NCBI GenBank assembly: GCA_030562195.1
Contig: JAUJPP010000002.1
Coordinates: forward strand, 1,178,001-1,242,000
Direction of reading: 5' to 3'
Length of the DNA stretch: 64,000 nt
Origin: Nipponacmea schrenckii
Lineage: Eukaryota > Mollusca > Gastropoda > Lottiidae
Within the stretch, counting starts at the first letter, position 1, and each line of letters starts with the position of its first letter. Shown in pieces: positions 14,201 through 26,373 of the stretch. The notes under the pieces were generated by a model. That model had not been told where the DNA came from, made no database searches, and saw only the letters and a list, made by a program, of their open reading frames with translations. The position numbers and the translations under genes are program-made.

Positions 14201-15062
14201 GCTAGAAATCCGCTTTACAACCCCTTACATGGATTCAGACTTTTGGTAGGCCTTGTCATTTTAAATAAAAAGTTTGGGAAAGATGTATTGCTTATATTTT
14301 GGTTACGATTGGAATTTACAATATTTTGATAAACATTTTTTTGAGTATTTTCATGTCATAACCTATATTTAAAAGCTCAAAAATAACCGAAAAAATAGAC
14401 TGGTAATTCAAGTCCGTCTGGATAATACGGTCTGGGATCCCTCAACACACAAGCTGATGATTTATCATTCAATACTTTCTTAGAAACCTGTACGAATACG
14501 GTCTTACGCACATCTTGTTTGCCAAATGGAAGATAAAGGCCGATAAGTCAGGAACAAAAAACCTGCTACATTCCAAATATTGAGTGTCGGCATATTTCTA
14601 GTTCAAGAATAATTTCACCTGTTGTTAGCTTTGAACTCATTAAAATTATGCACAAAATTGCTCATTTTTTCAGACTTAGACACGAGTAATTCCGAACAAA
14701 ATGCGACTATCGGGACTTGAATGTGCCGACTGATTAGACTAATCATTGTCACCAATCAAGATGATCACTAGTAGAGTAGAACCGAGCATCAATCAACCTT
14801 TTTGGCTGAAGTAAAAGATAGTGATTATGATTCATTTGGCAATTGATTTCATCTTGCATATTATCCAACTGATTGCTGCTGCAGAGAACCAAACTGAAAT
14901 AATTTAGTTTTCATTTAACTGTGTTCTGAAAATATTACTAAGTTTAGAAGAGTTGTTTCCCATTAATACTTGACGTTCTTTTTCGATCTGGATAATGTTG
15001 ACTTCAAATAGATAATTTTGCTGGTAGCTTCCCTTTTGATTACCATGGCAAAGTAAACAAAG
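11203..15062. other. Intergenic between two divergently read genes
   Basis: It contains the upstream region of frizzled-4 (minus) and of the coiled-coil gene (plus). Frames at 11510-12057 and 13379-13648 are short, lack domains and are probably chance. I see no TATA box I would defend for either gene and no RNA gene. Confidence 0.5.
15045..15056 (+). promoter_or_regulatory. Tiny upstream ORF before the coiled-coil gene
   Basis: ATG GCA AAG TAA lies 18 bases upstream of the chosen start, in the same frame but closed by its own stop. If transcribed in the 5' UTR it could slightly reduce initiation at the main ATG. Confidence 0.3.
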
Positions 15063-18000
15063 ATGGCGGATGAAAGTTCAGACGAAAAAGAAAATACACA
15101 AATAAAAAATGAAGAGAAGAAGGTGAAACTTTGCGGCCTTTCTCTTTTATATATTTTTCAAACTCCTAATTGCTCATTGTAGGATTGTAGTCTCTCCACA
15201 TTAACTTTTCGTCCCTCAACTCAAAATATACGAGGCTAAGTCAAACTCTCCAAAGTAACTAATTTAAGTAGAATTAAAAATAGAGTATCACTTTATTCCA
15301 TTCAAACAAAAAAGATTACAATCTCTTTAAATGTCATGGTTTGCCATGAACTGCAGGAAAATTTCATAACCCCTTTAAATATTTGAAAGAAAATATACAT
15401 GTTTGTTACATTTCTACAGGAACAAGAAAATAACTGTGAAGCCAACAGAATAAAAACTAGTAGTACTAAAATTTATCAACAGTCATTACCTCATGTCCTA
15501 TCAGATTATGGTTTAGACAATAATAGACAGTCTAAGAAGAAAAAGGTACCGTACACATTTCAGACAAGCTTATTCAATGTTGTTGATAATAAAGAAACAA
15601 ATTGGATTAAATGATTGCTTGCTAACTTGAACTGTTTCCGAGCAAAGGTTATGAACATACCATCAGAAGGCACTAATGCTGCCATCTTGTCAAAACTTTA
15701 CTCATTGCATACTTCATTGTGTTGCCCTATAGGCTTGGCAAATTAAAGGACAATGGTTTTGCTCTAACACAAAATGAATGATTTACACTTGCTGTGATTA
15801 TCAAAGAAATGTACAGGGTATTAATATGTTTGTGAATGTCTATGAACATTTTTAAAATTTCGTAATATAATTGTTCCAAATACCCTGCTGGCTCTCATTG
15901 CATCATATCTATTTTAAATTTTGTCATATTTTAGCTATTCCTTGCATATTTTTGGTGGCATAATTTGTACTTTAACTTAATTCCTAATTCAGATTTAGCA
16001 AATTTAGTATTCTTATTTCTTACAGCCTGCCAAAGTAAGACAAAATAGAAGAAATAAAAGAAGACCAGAAGTATTTGAAGATGAAGAGAGGGATAAAGAA
16101 AGAGAAATATTAAAGGAAGAGGTTTGTAATTCTAACTTATTCTTCTCTTCTCCACCAGTGTTTTAAAAATTTGGTGTGTTGCCTGTGGAAATCTCGGAAA
16201 AAGAAAATCCTTGGTTTGGATTTTCACCTAACCTGAAGAAAATCTAAGACACACCACATTAACTTTTATTTTTAAATAAGAGCCTATTGATAGTTTGTAA
16301 ATTTTACACTGAAAATTAATCAATTTTAAATTCATAAAAGTTTCTTACATAGTTTTCATGAATATATTTAATTCAAGTCAATTTGATCCTATATTATTTT
16401 ATCCATTGAATGATTCAGTCATAATTAATAATTCTATTTCCTCAACGCACACTGTAATTGACATAAACTTTAACACCATACATCCTTTTACTAAGATATA
16501 GGTTTAAATATAAAGGTAAAATATATTCTAGTTTAAAATCATTTCAAAAACTTAACCTAGAAATAATGTATTCAAGACAGTAATAAACAATAGAACAGGT
16601 TACTTCAATGATATCAATAGATCCATAATTTGATTGTATATTAATAGATTAATAGATTGAGATTAAATTACAAATCAGATTAGATATTAACAATGCTGTA
16701 ATAACCAAGTCAATAATCCAAATTTGAGACCTTGCCAAAATTTCTGTCTGTTCACTTAACAGTTAGTTAGTGTATGGTTTTGTTGTGATTTTAAAGTTCT
16801 GAAAAATATAATGTGAGTTATAGGAATCGATTTTACATCAAACAGTATGATTTGAATAATATGAATTCTAGATAAATAAGACCAATATTATAGATATACT
16901 ACCTCTCTTTAGTCATTTAATAATGATTATTGTGTTTCTTGATAAAGGTTCCTGTATGTGAATTGAAACGTTGCTAAAACATAAAAAAAAAGTAGCAGAA
17001 TATTCATAATGATGGTCTTGTTTATCTTATGTTTTATCTACTTCTAAATGTCATTTAAAGATTATAATGCACATGTCCTTTTGTATATTTAGACAAATTG
17101 AATATTGAAATATTGTGTATTTTCTTGCTTTTTTTATCCATTGTATTGCCCAATGAGCTGAATGTTAGACAGGACCATGTCCTTGTGTATTGGGTCTAAT
17201 TCTGACCCATGTAAAATAAAGAGTTAATTATTATTTATTATTATTATTATTATTAATATGAATTCTAATTGACATTTTCAGAAATATCTCTCAGTGGTGG
17301 ATGATCTACATAAATTAAAGAATTTTTATTATCGTGAATACAGAGACCTATTAACAGAGAAGATTATTCAACAGAGGACAGAAATTAAAGAAAAATCAGA
17401 AGCCATGTTGGCGTCAGCTAGACAAAAGGAACAGGAAGAGGTAAGCCCAAATTGACTTGTTGGTGGGAGTAATACAATCTGATACCGATCCTGAAAGGGG
17501 TAATTCTAAGACAAAAGTTTTTCCATGTTAAATATTACTTATCTGAGTAAATGTTAGTTTATATAAATACAAATCTATGTTATGTTTTTTTCTTTTATTT
17601 AGAGAGAAGCTAATAAAGCCAAGGTAAAATTGACCAAACATAAACTTGTACATAATGAAGATTTTCTTAAAAATATTGAAATAACAGAAACAGCAAGGGT
17701 AGGTTTATCTATTTTTTCGGATATTCTAGGTTTCCAAACCAATTTACTAAGTTTCCAAACCAATATGCTAGGTTTCCAAACCAATATGCTAGGTTTCCAA
17801 ACCAATATGCTAGGTTTCCAAAACTATATACATGTACTAGATTTACATACCAATATGCTAGGTTTCCAAACCAATATTCTTGGTTTCCAAATTTCCAATG
17901 TTCTTGGTTTCAGATATTCCAATTTTAACAATTTCTAAGTTTCAAATATTTTAGGATTAAGGATTATAATCTGGCTAGAAAATATTGAAGGTTTTTGCCT

Positions 18001-21000
18001 TGAATGTAACGCACTGCTTCACACCAAATTTACAAGCGATTGCCTAGCAAGAAATGCCCACTTTAAAATATATTTTCTTATTGAACACAGGCAGAATCTC
18101 TAACATTATTTAGGTCAAATCCAAGATCTCATCAATATCAATGTTCACACCAAATTTGATTCAAATCAGATGAAACCTATTCTCTATTGCATTTACTAGC
18201 TAATTTTCATGTGTTTAGACTAAGTCAAGGGTATTAACTCAAATATAGTTCATCGAAAAATAGTCAATATTGAACTTGTTCAAGATCTCACCATAAAAAT
18301 GATCACATCAAATTTCATTCAAATCAGATGAAAACTGTATTGTCTATCCCAATCACAAAGCAATTTCACAGTGTTTTGACTAAGTCAAGTGCAATAACTC
18401 AAAAACAGTTTATCAAAAAATTGTCAATTTCAAACTTCGAACCAAGATCTCATCAACTTCAATGATCACACCAAATTTCATTCAACATCAGATGAAAACC
18501 TTTGTCTCTTTGGTCAAGTCAAGTGCAATAACTCAAAATCGTTCATCAAAAGATCGCCAATTTCAAAGTTTTTGAGATCTCATCAATATAAATGATCAAC
18601 AGCAAGTTTCATTCAAATCCGATAAAAACTGTAGTCTTTATCGCGTTCACAAGCCAATTTTGATGCTTTTGTTTAAGTCAAAGTGCAATAACTCAAAATC
18701 CAATCATTGAAAAATAGCCAATTTCAAACTTTTTGCGATCTCAAGAAATTTGTTAGACGGACGGATGGACATAATAATGAAGGTTAATTTTTTCAGAAGC
18801 ATCTTCATTTGTGATTGGATTAAAGTATAGTTTTTTTTAAAAGAAATACATTGTTGTTACTGTTTTTCAGATTGTTAATCTACAAACTAAACTACAGAAA
18901 CAAGGTAAACTGAAGAGTCAGTCGGATATAGATGAATTCTGGAGAAATATTAAAAATCCACATGCAAATGAGAAATATTTTAATAAAAATAGAGGTGAGT
19001 TGAAACATAAACAGTGGCCTCATATTCAAATGTTAAAGAGATACTGCATCTTAGCATCATTTTAGTTCTCAAGAATGATCAATATGAGTCTTTATTCATC
19101 AGTCTTGTTTTATGGATATTTATTTTTTTATGTTATTTGTGGTAGCAGGTATATTCTCTTATTGGCAAAGTTAAAATTTTCAAATTTTATGTTCATTATA
19201 AGACTTATTATCTCTTAAACTTGGTCAATCAATAAAAATTTTTATTATTATTTTTGTTATAATTTAGATGTATTTATTATGAGAATCTCTCTGTGCCCAA
19301 ATGCGCTTTACAATAAAATATTGAAATACATATATACTGTATATACAAAAAATCTATTTTATATATCTATTTGAGCACTAAGCTTTTATTCAAAATTATA
19401 CAGTTTTAGAGAAAACTTTTAAACTGATTGTTAAATATTCAAGGTGAATCACCAGACTCAGTATTTGGTGGAAAACCAGCCACAGGTACTAGACCATTGA
19501 GTCAGATCAACGAATCTTCTGAATCCTCACGTCCCACTACCAGGGGAGATAACTGGGCTGTAACACAACAATATAAACATCAACATAAGGTATTATTTAA
19601 TAATTACACATTTAATGAATTGTATATAGTCAAGCAATGGTTTTTAGAGGATGTACAGGAATGGTTCAATCCATGAGCTACTAGTTGTAATGGCCAAAAT
19701 ACTTTCAGTTCATTGTTACTGAAATATTTTGACTGCTGAGAACAGGTTCTTTATCTGAATCTATTGGTATGAGTGTGAAGAAGTTTTAAAAACTTCTATG
19801 TAAGGCATTGGCATAGAGAGATAGAAAAATAAAAGAGTATGAGTTGGTTGTGAAAATATAAAATTCTTAAAATATTTTTAGGGTCCTGGAAATCGACAAA
19901 AGAATAATAGTTCTGCAGCCAAACAAACAATGGATAAAAGATTTGCCTCTGTAAGATAGGTTTTTTCTCAATATATTTATTGGTTTCTATAGCATAATTG
20001 TTTAAAGCTTTGGTTCTTTACATGACTTCATTTGCTTTGATACATGCAACAAATACCAAGTCTTTGAGTGTGCAGGAGGGACTTGTTACCTTATATTTCA
20101 TTTTTCATTCATATTTTGCTCCTGTAATGAAAAATTATCTACTAAACAAGGAAAGTTAATAGTGATTTTTTCATCTGTTTAAGTTTTGAAGGAATTTAAG
20201 AGATATTGGGTTGAAACGATGAATTTGAAATAAAATGAATATAAACTATTGTATTTCAGGTTGATATGCCACCATTACATTGTTTTACCATGGACTTGAG
20301 TGAGAAACCTCCAGATCCAGAAGTGGTATGTTCTCTTTTAATTTTTAGTGTTGGCATGATTTATCGGTGAATCGCTGTATCGTGATATGACGTGCCATGA
20401 CGTGATATGCATATCATATTGCAAGGACGTGTATCGATATATTACATGGTATTCCATTAAAAAAAAAATTTATTTACTAGCCAATGAATGAAATCTTATC
20501 CCATCATAAATTTGTGGACTTCTCTGAAATCCATTGTTTTCTAATAACTTATTTGACATTTACAGTTTATTAGTGAAATATCTCAGAAAACTATTTAAGT
20601 TACTAGTTATAACATTCTGTGATCTCATAATACATGTGTTAAAATTAGAATATATTGAAACCTTTTAGAAAAAGTGTTACTTTTTAATCTATTACACCAT
20701 ATCGCGATACGTATCTTATCGTGACACTTGTATCATGATACTTTTCATATCGTGGCATGATTGACAATACTCTACACTATTAATTTTACCATATATATCC
20801 TAAAATATGTGTTCTAGCTAATTATTGTTATCTGAATGGCCTTTCATATCTGGAATTTGACATTATGTTTGTCTCTAGTTAAGGTACAACATACCAACTG
20901 GAATAACAAGTTTAAATTGTAAAGTGATGTAATTTTCTGTTCAACGTTGATTGCAAGGAGACAGTTATACAGCCACAACATCTTATGTTGCTTTCAATAT

Positions 21001-21119
21001 TCCAGATCAATAAAAGAGTTCAAATAAAGGCAATTGAAAAACAAAGAAAAAAATTTATGGGCAAACTTCATAAAATGCATCAACTAGCAATGGCTAATAA
21101 TGCTTTGGCTTCCAGGTGA
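15063..21119 (+). CDS. Ten-exon gene for an unrecognised coiled-coil protein (about 351 aa)
   Basis: Exons read: 15063-15122, 15420-15545, 16026-16121, 17282-17440, 17603-17698, 18871-18994, 19444-19589, 19882-19950, 20260-20325, 21006-21119. Every junction is GT/AG and all ten exons join in one open frame; all introns are phase 0 except intron 6 (phase 1). The ATG context is AAAGATGG. The product has no signal peptide or membrane segment. Residues 1-20 are acidic and lysine-rich, 63-94 very basic then acidic, 95-220 heptad-like and charged (coiled coil), 225-270 Ser/Pro-rich, and 316-351 a basic helix. I do not recognise the family; soluble cytoskeletal, ciliary or nuclear proteins often look like this, but that is only a guess. 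The end is ambiguous: exon 10 runs straight into a TGA whose bases overlap a good GTGAGT donor. Alternatively it splices to a tiny exon at 22576-22606, and either choice gives Arg at residue 351. Confidence 0.82.
16871..17254 (+). mobile_element. 5'-truncated LINE-type insertion in intron 3
   Basis: A 384-bp insert is bounded by a perfect 13-bp direct repeat, AATATGAATTCTA, at 16858-16870 and 17255-17267. It ends in an (ATT)n tail after the 3' end TGACCCATGTAAAATAAAGA. The same 3' end is seen reversed near 42404-42444 and 57063-57110, so it is a family. Target duplication plus microsatellite tail is the signature of target-primed reverse transcription. Confidence 0.85.
17726..17914. repeat. 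21-bp minisatellite in intron 5
   Basis: About eight to nine copies of a 21-bp unit containing AGGTTTCCAAACCAATATGC, starting 28 bases after the exon 5 donor; the last copies are divergent. It generates open frames on both strands (17599-17805 minus, 17630-17938 plus) that are not genes. Confidence 0.92.
17990..18790. repeat. Tandem-repeat element, about 145-bp unit, in intron 5
   Basis: About five units share CAAATTTCATTCAAATCAGA, GTGCAATAACTCAAAA and AAGATCTCATCAA. The block ends with a GACGGACGGATGGAC tail. This wording resembles the TATACGCCCAC class of elements elsewhere in the window (54475, 62613, 47881), but the two end motifs are not visible here. Confidence 0.75.
20347..20782. mobile_element. 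Possible small DNA-transposon remnant in intron 9
   Basis: Both ends are rich in TATCGTGATA-type sequence in opposite orientation, and the outermost bases AGTGT...ACACT are complementary. The inverted repeats are imperfect and I cannot see a clear target duplication, so this is a tentative call. Confidence 0.4.
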
Positions 21120-21695
21120 GTTACACTTATTGTTTTGAAATTTCAGGATTTCTTGTGTTTTCCATCCTTAGAATATCAAATTCTGGTTTAAGGGTGGTAT
21201 CCATAATAGAAATTTAGTCCAACTGTATATCTTCAAAATACAGGAATATTACACAAAAAAAAGCCTCATTTATGATTGTAAGTCACTTGTTGCAGTTGTC
21301 ACTGTACCAATTTTACTAAATGTATAAATATTCTCTGCTTAACATAAACAACAGTGAAGAGTAAAATAAATAAAAAACACAAGATGCTGTAAGTGATTAT
21401 TCTGCAACATTATTCCATTGCCAGAACAAATTCTGTCTGGCAGCATTATTATATAACAAATATATAAAACCATTCTAAGCAAAAAGAAATTATTACAGAT
21501 GAGAAACAAGCTCTTCAATTGCACTATCATCAATATAAAATTCAAAAAATTTACAACAAATTATTTGCTTGCAGATTAAAACATATATATTTGTATTTTG
21601 CACTTGGCTTACAATGAAAGTCATTGCCCTTAACAGTTTTAAATTGTACAATGAAAATGATATAAACAAGATTTAAACAGCATGTGTAAACCACC
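21120..21695. other. 3' flank of the coiled-coil gene
   Basis: If exon 10 is terminal, the hexamer AATAAA at 21365-21370, about 246 bases past the TGA, is a plausible polyadenylation signal. The minus-strand frame 21339-21545 is chance. Confidence 0.4.
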
Positions 21696-22194
21696 TTAAA
21701 GGAGCCCAGGCTTTATTTGCTTCGGACAATCATCCGACAGCCTCAAACACATGAAATCTTTTGGTTAGCTAATCAGAAATAGTCTACAGAGCTTACCTTT
21801 GAAATTAGAGCCTTCAAATCCATGTGTATCCATAATTATTTGTGTTTGAAAAATCATAATGTCCTAAGAAATTACGAACGTCCCGCCATATTGGAAAACG
21901 GTTCGTCTTGATAATCAAAGAGTTATCCTTCCCGTCGTGCAATAGCGGTCATCTATATAAACAGACTACAACGCATTTTTCAATTGTAGACTTTGTCAAC
22001 AGGACACACAATTTTCAGACTGACTGGAGACCAGCCGCGTACAGCACAGAAAAAAAATGAAAAGTGAAATTTTTTGTTTGAGGTATATTTCAAGGTATTT
22101 TGCGATTTTCTTAGAGCTTGAGTATTTCTGAGGACTGTTTAAATGTAACAAAGGCCCAAAACGACCCCTAAAAATCAAGCCTGGGCCTCTTTAA
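21696..22194. mobile_element. Non-autonomous inverted-repeat element flanked by TTAA
   Basis: The left end TTAAAGGAGCCCAGGCTT and the reverse complement of the right end TTAAAGAGGCCCAGGCTT match over about 18 bases, and TTAA abuts both ends. A diverged relative lies inverted at 44697-45175. TTAA duplication is the habit of piggyBac-type transposases, but the ends do not start with the usual CCC, so the superfamily is inference. No transposase frame exists; the short frame at 21996-22178 is only conserved element sequence. Confidence 0.75.
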
Positions 22195-22679
22195 AAAGGT
22201 ATAACCTATCTGTCCAGACTATTTCAGAGATGATATTATAAAAAATTAAAGCTTGTATTTATGATAGGACAATGACCGGTGTCTATAAAATTTTTATAAA
22301 AGGGTTATGTTTGTATACAAAAGCACATATAATAAAAAACACAGGAATGTATTAAGGGTGTTACACACTTCTTTACAAATGAATTTATGTTATGTACATT
22401 GCTATTGAGAGGTGTGCTATGTAAAATATACCAGTGTAATTTTACTGAATCTTTTCTAAAACAACCCCATCACCCGGTGATCATGATTCACTATTGCCCA
22501 AACATCATACATTTTGTTGTCTGTTTCTGTAACCATTCTGGTGTTCTGTCTGTTTTAACCTCTTTCAATTCTTAGGCTAGTATGTAAACTCACTCATCTG
22601 TCCTAATTCTATTTTTTACCTTCCTCTTTAAAGATCAAATCAAATTCAATCAAAGAGGTCTTTAAAATGGGAGTAAGGC
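22195..22679. other. Spacer before the A/B array
   Basis: It holds a possible alternative last exon of the coiled-coil gene: acceptor TTCAATTCTTAG at 22564-22575, then nine more codons to TAA at 22604-22606. Nothing else is seen. Confidence 0.35.
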
Positions 22680-22865
22680 CTTTTTCATCTGTTCAAATTG
22701 TAAATATTCACTTTAAATCAAATTCAATCTTGCATTTGCTGTAATATACAAATACTCATTTTGATTGAATTTGATTTACACTGAAATCAATATTGGCTTA
22801 AATTAAAAATAGGCTTACTCAGTTCATTGGTATAGTTCTGATCAAACTATTAAGTTTGAGACCGG

Positions 22866-23433
22866 TGAGGGTAAAATTCTGACTCGGCCGACTTTGCCGA
22901 CCTGCCGACTCGCATCAAAAAAAGACTTGTTGATCAAGATGAAGATTTCTCCGAAATTCTGGAATATTTCTTATCATAATCAGAAAACGAAAAATAAAAT
23001 AATATAGCCTACTAAGATCAAAGGTTTAACAATTATTTTGACATGTTCAAAGTTTTCTTTTGAAAAACTGGTAAATGAATAAACAAACCAATACGAAGTA
23101 TCCTAGTCGCAAGACAAAATCATATAACATCATATAAAACGTTTAGACCAATTCTAGTTACAGTGAGTGGACTATTCAATAGAGAAAACTGTAATTTCAA
23201 ATTAAAATAAAACCACAAATTTAATTTTGTTCTATAATATCAGAGGTCATGAAGTAATTACAGCTGTCATCCTTTTTTAGTTATTTTAAGCCCTCATTTT
23301 TGGGTTAATTAGTTCGTATTTACTTATAGAGACATTCAAGAATTTAGGAGAAATCTTCATCTTGATCAACAAGCCTTTTTATGATGTGAGTCGGCAGGTC
23401 GGCCAAGTTGGCCGAGTCGGAATTTTACCCTCA
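22866..23433. mobile_element. MITE with ~95-bp terminal inverted repeats, copy 1
   Basis: The left end TGAGGGTAAAATTCTGAC and the reverse complement of the right end TGAGGGTAAAATTCCGAC continue to match for about 95 bases with roughly ten mismatches. The 568-bp body is AT-rich and non-coding. The corresponding place in unit II (about 29775-29800) lacks it, so it is an insertion into the A upstream region. About 20 bases of the empty site are missing here, so a target duplication cannot be read. Confidence 0.85.
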
Positions 23434-23549
23434 ATTTGATTTAGATAATTAACATAGTTTGAAGAAGGTTTACTTAACTTCATGAGCATTGTTGGATAAA
23501 ATCAGTTTCAGACCGTAAAGCTTCACTACCTTCCAGACTTTTGATTGAA

Positions 23550-23980
23550 TTTGATTTTCATTAAATATATACAAATTCTACAGATTGGTTTAGGCTTACT
23601 CAGTTCATTTACTATTTATATTGCAATCAAATGATCTTGGTTAAATCTAATTTCGGAAAGCAAAATCAAACAAGGACCAATTAAACTACCCAGACTATTT
23701 GATTGCATTTGATTCACACTGAATATGTGTAATAAAACAGATTAAATTAGTATTCAGTGGCATTCAATTACAGTTTTAAACAGAAAATATAGGAAAATTA
23801 CATTCTGCTGATTGAATTTGATTTACACTGAATATATACAATTAACATTGAGGATTAAAATAGGCTTACTCAAATCATTAGAAATGTTGATTCCAATCAA
23901 ATGATCCAGATTCTATCATGTTTCATCAGACAGTAAAGCTAAACTACCCAGACCTTTTGATTGAATTTGATTTGATATAC
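23550..23980 (+). repeat. Upstream repeat blocks of the plus-strand A genes
   Basis: Diverged blocks of about 110-170 bp each contain variants of TTGAATTTGATTTACACTGA followed by GGCTTACTCAGTTCATT. Five blocks precede A1 (first near 22738; the MITE sits between the first and the rest). The same set is found before A2, A4 (29680-30330), A6 (36780-37445), A8 (41985-42670) and A10 (56650-57335). None is seen in front of the minus-strand A genes or B genes. Regulatory action is possible but unproven. Confidence 0.75.
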
Positions 23981-24064
23981 AGTACATTGATTTTAAGAGA
24001 GATTTTGAAATCAGTATCTATCATTATAGCAAGCTATTAAAGAATTTGATTAACAGAGTTCACA

Positions 24065-24072
24065 TATAAATA
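24065..24072 (+). promoter_or_regulatory. TATA box of A1
   Basis: TATAAATA within CACATATAAATATCTCGATA, 84 bases before the ATG, leaving a 5' UTR of about 50 bases if transcription starts 30 bases downstream. Confidence 0.8.
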
Positions 24073-24148
24073 TCTCGATATCTGTTCACTTGTCATTCAA
24101 TATCTCAACTTCTCTCAATAAACAAAACTTTAATATTCTAAATACAAA

Positions 24149-24421
24149 ATGGCAGCCACTTTTACTGAAAGTTATTCACATTTTGCTGTTTTAAGAAATC
24201 AAACTGAGACTCGATTATCAGATCTGACAGAATCAAAACAAACTAATGTGGGAACTACAGATATGAAGATGAGATTATCAAGACTTAAAGAAAATCTTCA
24301 ACAATTAAATACTGGAAGATACCAAAACTATTTGTTATCACCTTGTAAGACTGGTAGTCCAAGTAGAAGATATATTCCTGTAACTATTATGAAGAATGGT
24401 TTGAAATGTACAGCCTGTTAG
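24149..24421 (+). CDS. A1: family A protein, 90 aa, intronless
   Basis: I do not recognise this protein. It is soluble-looking, with no signal peptide or membrane span. Visible parts: an N-terminal F-T-E-S-Y-S-H-F (5-12), a predicted helix rich in Leu, Arg and Lys (37-55), YQNYL (58-62), then a basic tail with two minimal CDK-type sites, SPCK (64-67) and SPSR (70-73), and a terminal NGLKCTAC (83-90). The last four residues, CTAC, would formally fit a C-a-a-X box, but other family members lack that cysteine, so prenylation is doubtful. The gene stands alone with its own TATA box; its 3' flank is cut short by the tandem duplication joint. Conservation of the whole frame in seven complete intact copies in this window, while spacers drift, argues it is a real protein. 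A2 encodes the identical sequence. Confidence 0.88.
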   Translation: MAATFTESYSHFAVLRNQTETRLSDLTESKQTNVGTTDMKMRLSRLKENLQQLNTGRYQNYLLSPCKTGSPSRRYIPVTIMKNGLKCTAC

Positions 24422-24819
24422 ACATCTGATGGTTGTAGTAACATTGGATTAGAAAAACTAAACTGTGTTTGGAGGCCTACAGGAAGATATCAAAATATGA
24501 AAAACTCATCAGACAAGGACAGATATTGATTCACCTTAAAATTTCAGTAATCAAAAATCACCATGAAAGTGCAATATTTTGTTATTATTGTTATTGTTTG
24601 TTATTGTTATAACAACAATATATCTTTTTAAACCTTTTTCATCTGTTTAAATTGTAAATATTCACTTTAAATCAAATTCAATCTTGCATTTGCTGTAATA
24701 TACAAATACTCATTTTGATTGAATTTGATTTACACTGAAATCAATATTGGCTTAAATTAAAAATAGGCTTACTCAGTTCATTGGTATAGTTCTGATCAAA
24801 CTATTAAGTTTGAGACCGG

Positions 24820-25387
24820 TGAGGGTAAAATTCTGACTCGGCCGACTTTGCCGACCTGCCGACTCGCATCAAAAAAAGACTTGTTGATCAAGATGAAGAT
24901 TTCTCCGAAATTCTGGAATATTTCTTATCATAATCAGAAAACGAAAAATAAAATAATATAGCCTACTAAGATCAAAGGTTTAACAATTATTTTGACATGT
25001 TCAAAGTTTTCTTTTGAAAAACTGGTAAATGAATAAACAAACCAATACGAAGTATCCTAGTCGCAAGACAAAATCATATAACATCATATAAAACGTTTAG
25101 ACCATTTCTAGTTACAGTGAGTGGACTATTCAATAGAGAAAACTGTAATTTCAAATTAAAATAAAACCACAAATTTAATTTTGTTCTATAATATCAGAGG
25201 TCATGAAGTAATTACAGCTGTCATCCTTTTTTAGTTATTTTAAGCCCTCATTTTTGGGTTAATTAGTTCGTATTTACTTATAGAGACATTCAAGAATTTA
25301 GGAGAAATCTTCATCTTGATCAACAAGCCTTTTTATGATGTGAGTCGGCAGGTCGGCCAAGTTGGCCGAGTCGGAATTTTACCCTCA
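24820..25387. mobile_element. MITE with ~95-bp terminal inverted repeats, copy 2
   Basis: Carried along by the 1.95-kb duplication; nearly identical to copy 1 at an offset of 1954. Not an independent insertion. Confidence 0.85.
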
Positions 25388-26017
25388 ATTTGATTTAGAT
25401 AATTAACATAGTTTGAAGAAGGTTTACTTAACTTCATGAGCATTGTTGGATAAAATCAGTTTCAGACCGTAAAGCTTCACTACCTTCCAGACTTTTGATT
25501 GAATTTGATTTTCATTAAATATATACAAATTCTACAGATTGGTTTAGGCTTACTCAGTTCATTTACTATTTATATTGCAATCAAATGATCTTGGTTAAAT
25601 CTAATTTCGGAAAGCAAAATCAAACAAGGACCAATTAAACTACCCAGACTATTTGATTGCATTTGATTCACACTGAATATGTGTAATAAAACAGATTAAA
25701 TTAGTATTCAGTGGCATTCAATTACAGTTTTAAACAGAAAATATAGGAAAATTACATTCTGCTGATTGAATTTGATTTACACTGAATATATACAATTAAC
25801 ATTGAGGATTAAAATAGGCTTACTCAAATCATTAGAAATGTTGATTCCAATCAAATGATCCAGATTCTATCATGTTTCATCAGACAGTAAAGCTAAACTA
25901 CCCAGACCTTTTGATTGAATTTGATTTGATATACAGTACATTGATTTTAAGAGAGATTTTGAAATAGTATCTATCATTATAGCAAGCTATTAAAGAATTT
26001 GATTAACAGAGTTCACA

Positions 26018-26025
26018 TATAAATA
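26018..26025 (+). promoter_or_regulatory. TATA box of A2
   Basis: TATAAATA 83 bases before the ATG; the one-base difference from every other copy is a shortened A-run next to the start codon. Confidence 0.8.
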
Positions 26026-26100
26026 TCTCGATATCTGTTCACTTGTCATTCAATATCTCAACTTCTCTCAATAAAAAAACTTTAATATTCTAAATACAAA

Positions 26101-26373
26101 ATGGCAGCCACTTTTACTGAAAGTTATTCACATTTTGCTGTTTTAAGAAATCAAACTGAGACTCGATTATCAGATCTGACAGAATCAAAACAAACTAATG
26201 TGGGAACTACAGATATGAAGATGAGATTATCAAGACTTAAAGAAAATCTTCAACAATTAAATACTGGAAGATACCAAAACTATTTGTTATCACCTTGTAA
26301 GACTGGTAGTCCAAGTAGAAGATATATTCCTGTAACTATTATGAAGAATGGTTTGAAATGTACAGCCTGTTAG
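26101..26373 (+). CDS. A2: family A protein, 90 aa, intronless
   Basis: Protein identical to A1; product of the 1.95-kb duplication. Unlike A1 it retains the full 3' flank, with AATAAA at 26596-26601 about 225 bases past the stop, and it faces gene B1 tail to tail. The recent duplication means A1 and A2 would double the dosage of the plus-strand subtype, whose tail ends PSRRYIPVTIMKNGLKCTAC. Confidence 0.88.
   Translation: MAATFTESYSHFAVLRNQTETRLSDLTESKQTNVGTTDMKMRLSRLKENLQQLNTGRYQNYLLSPCKTGSPSRRYIPVTIMKNGLKCTAC

Noticed and set aside
24149..24421. A genes as histones or as the last exon of the coiled-coil gene
   Set aside because: No histone fold sequence and no histone 3' stem-loop; there is no splice acceptor before the ATG and each copy has its own TATA box.
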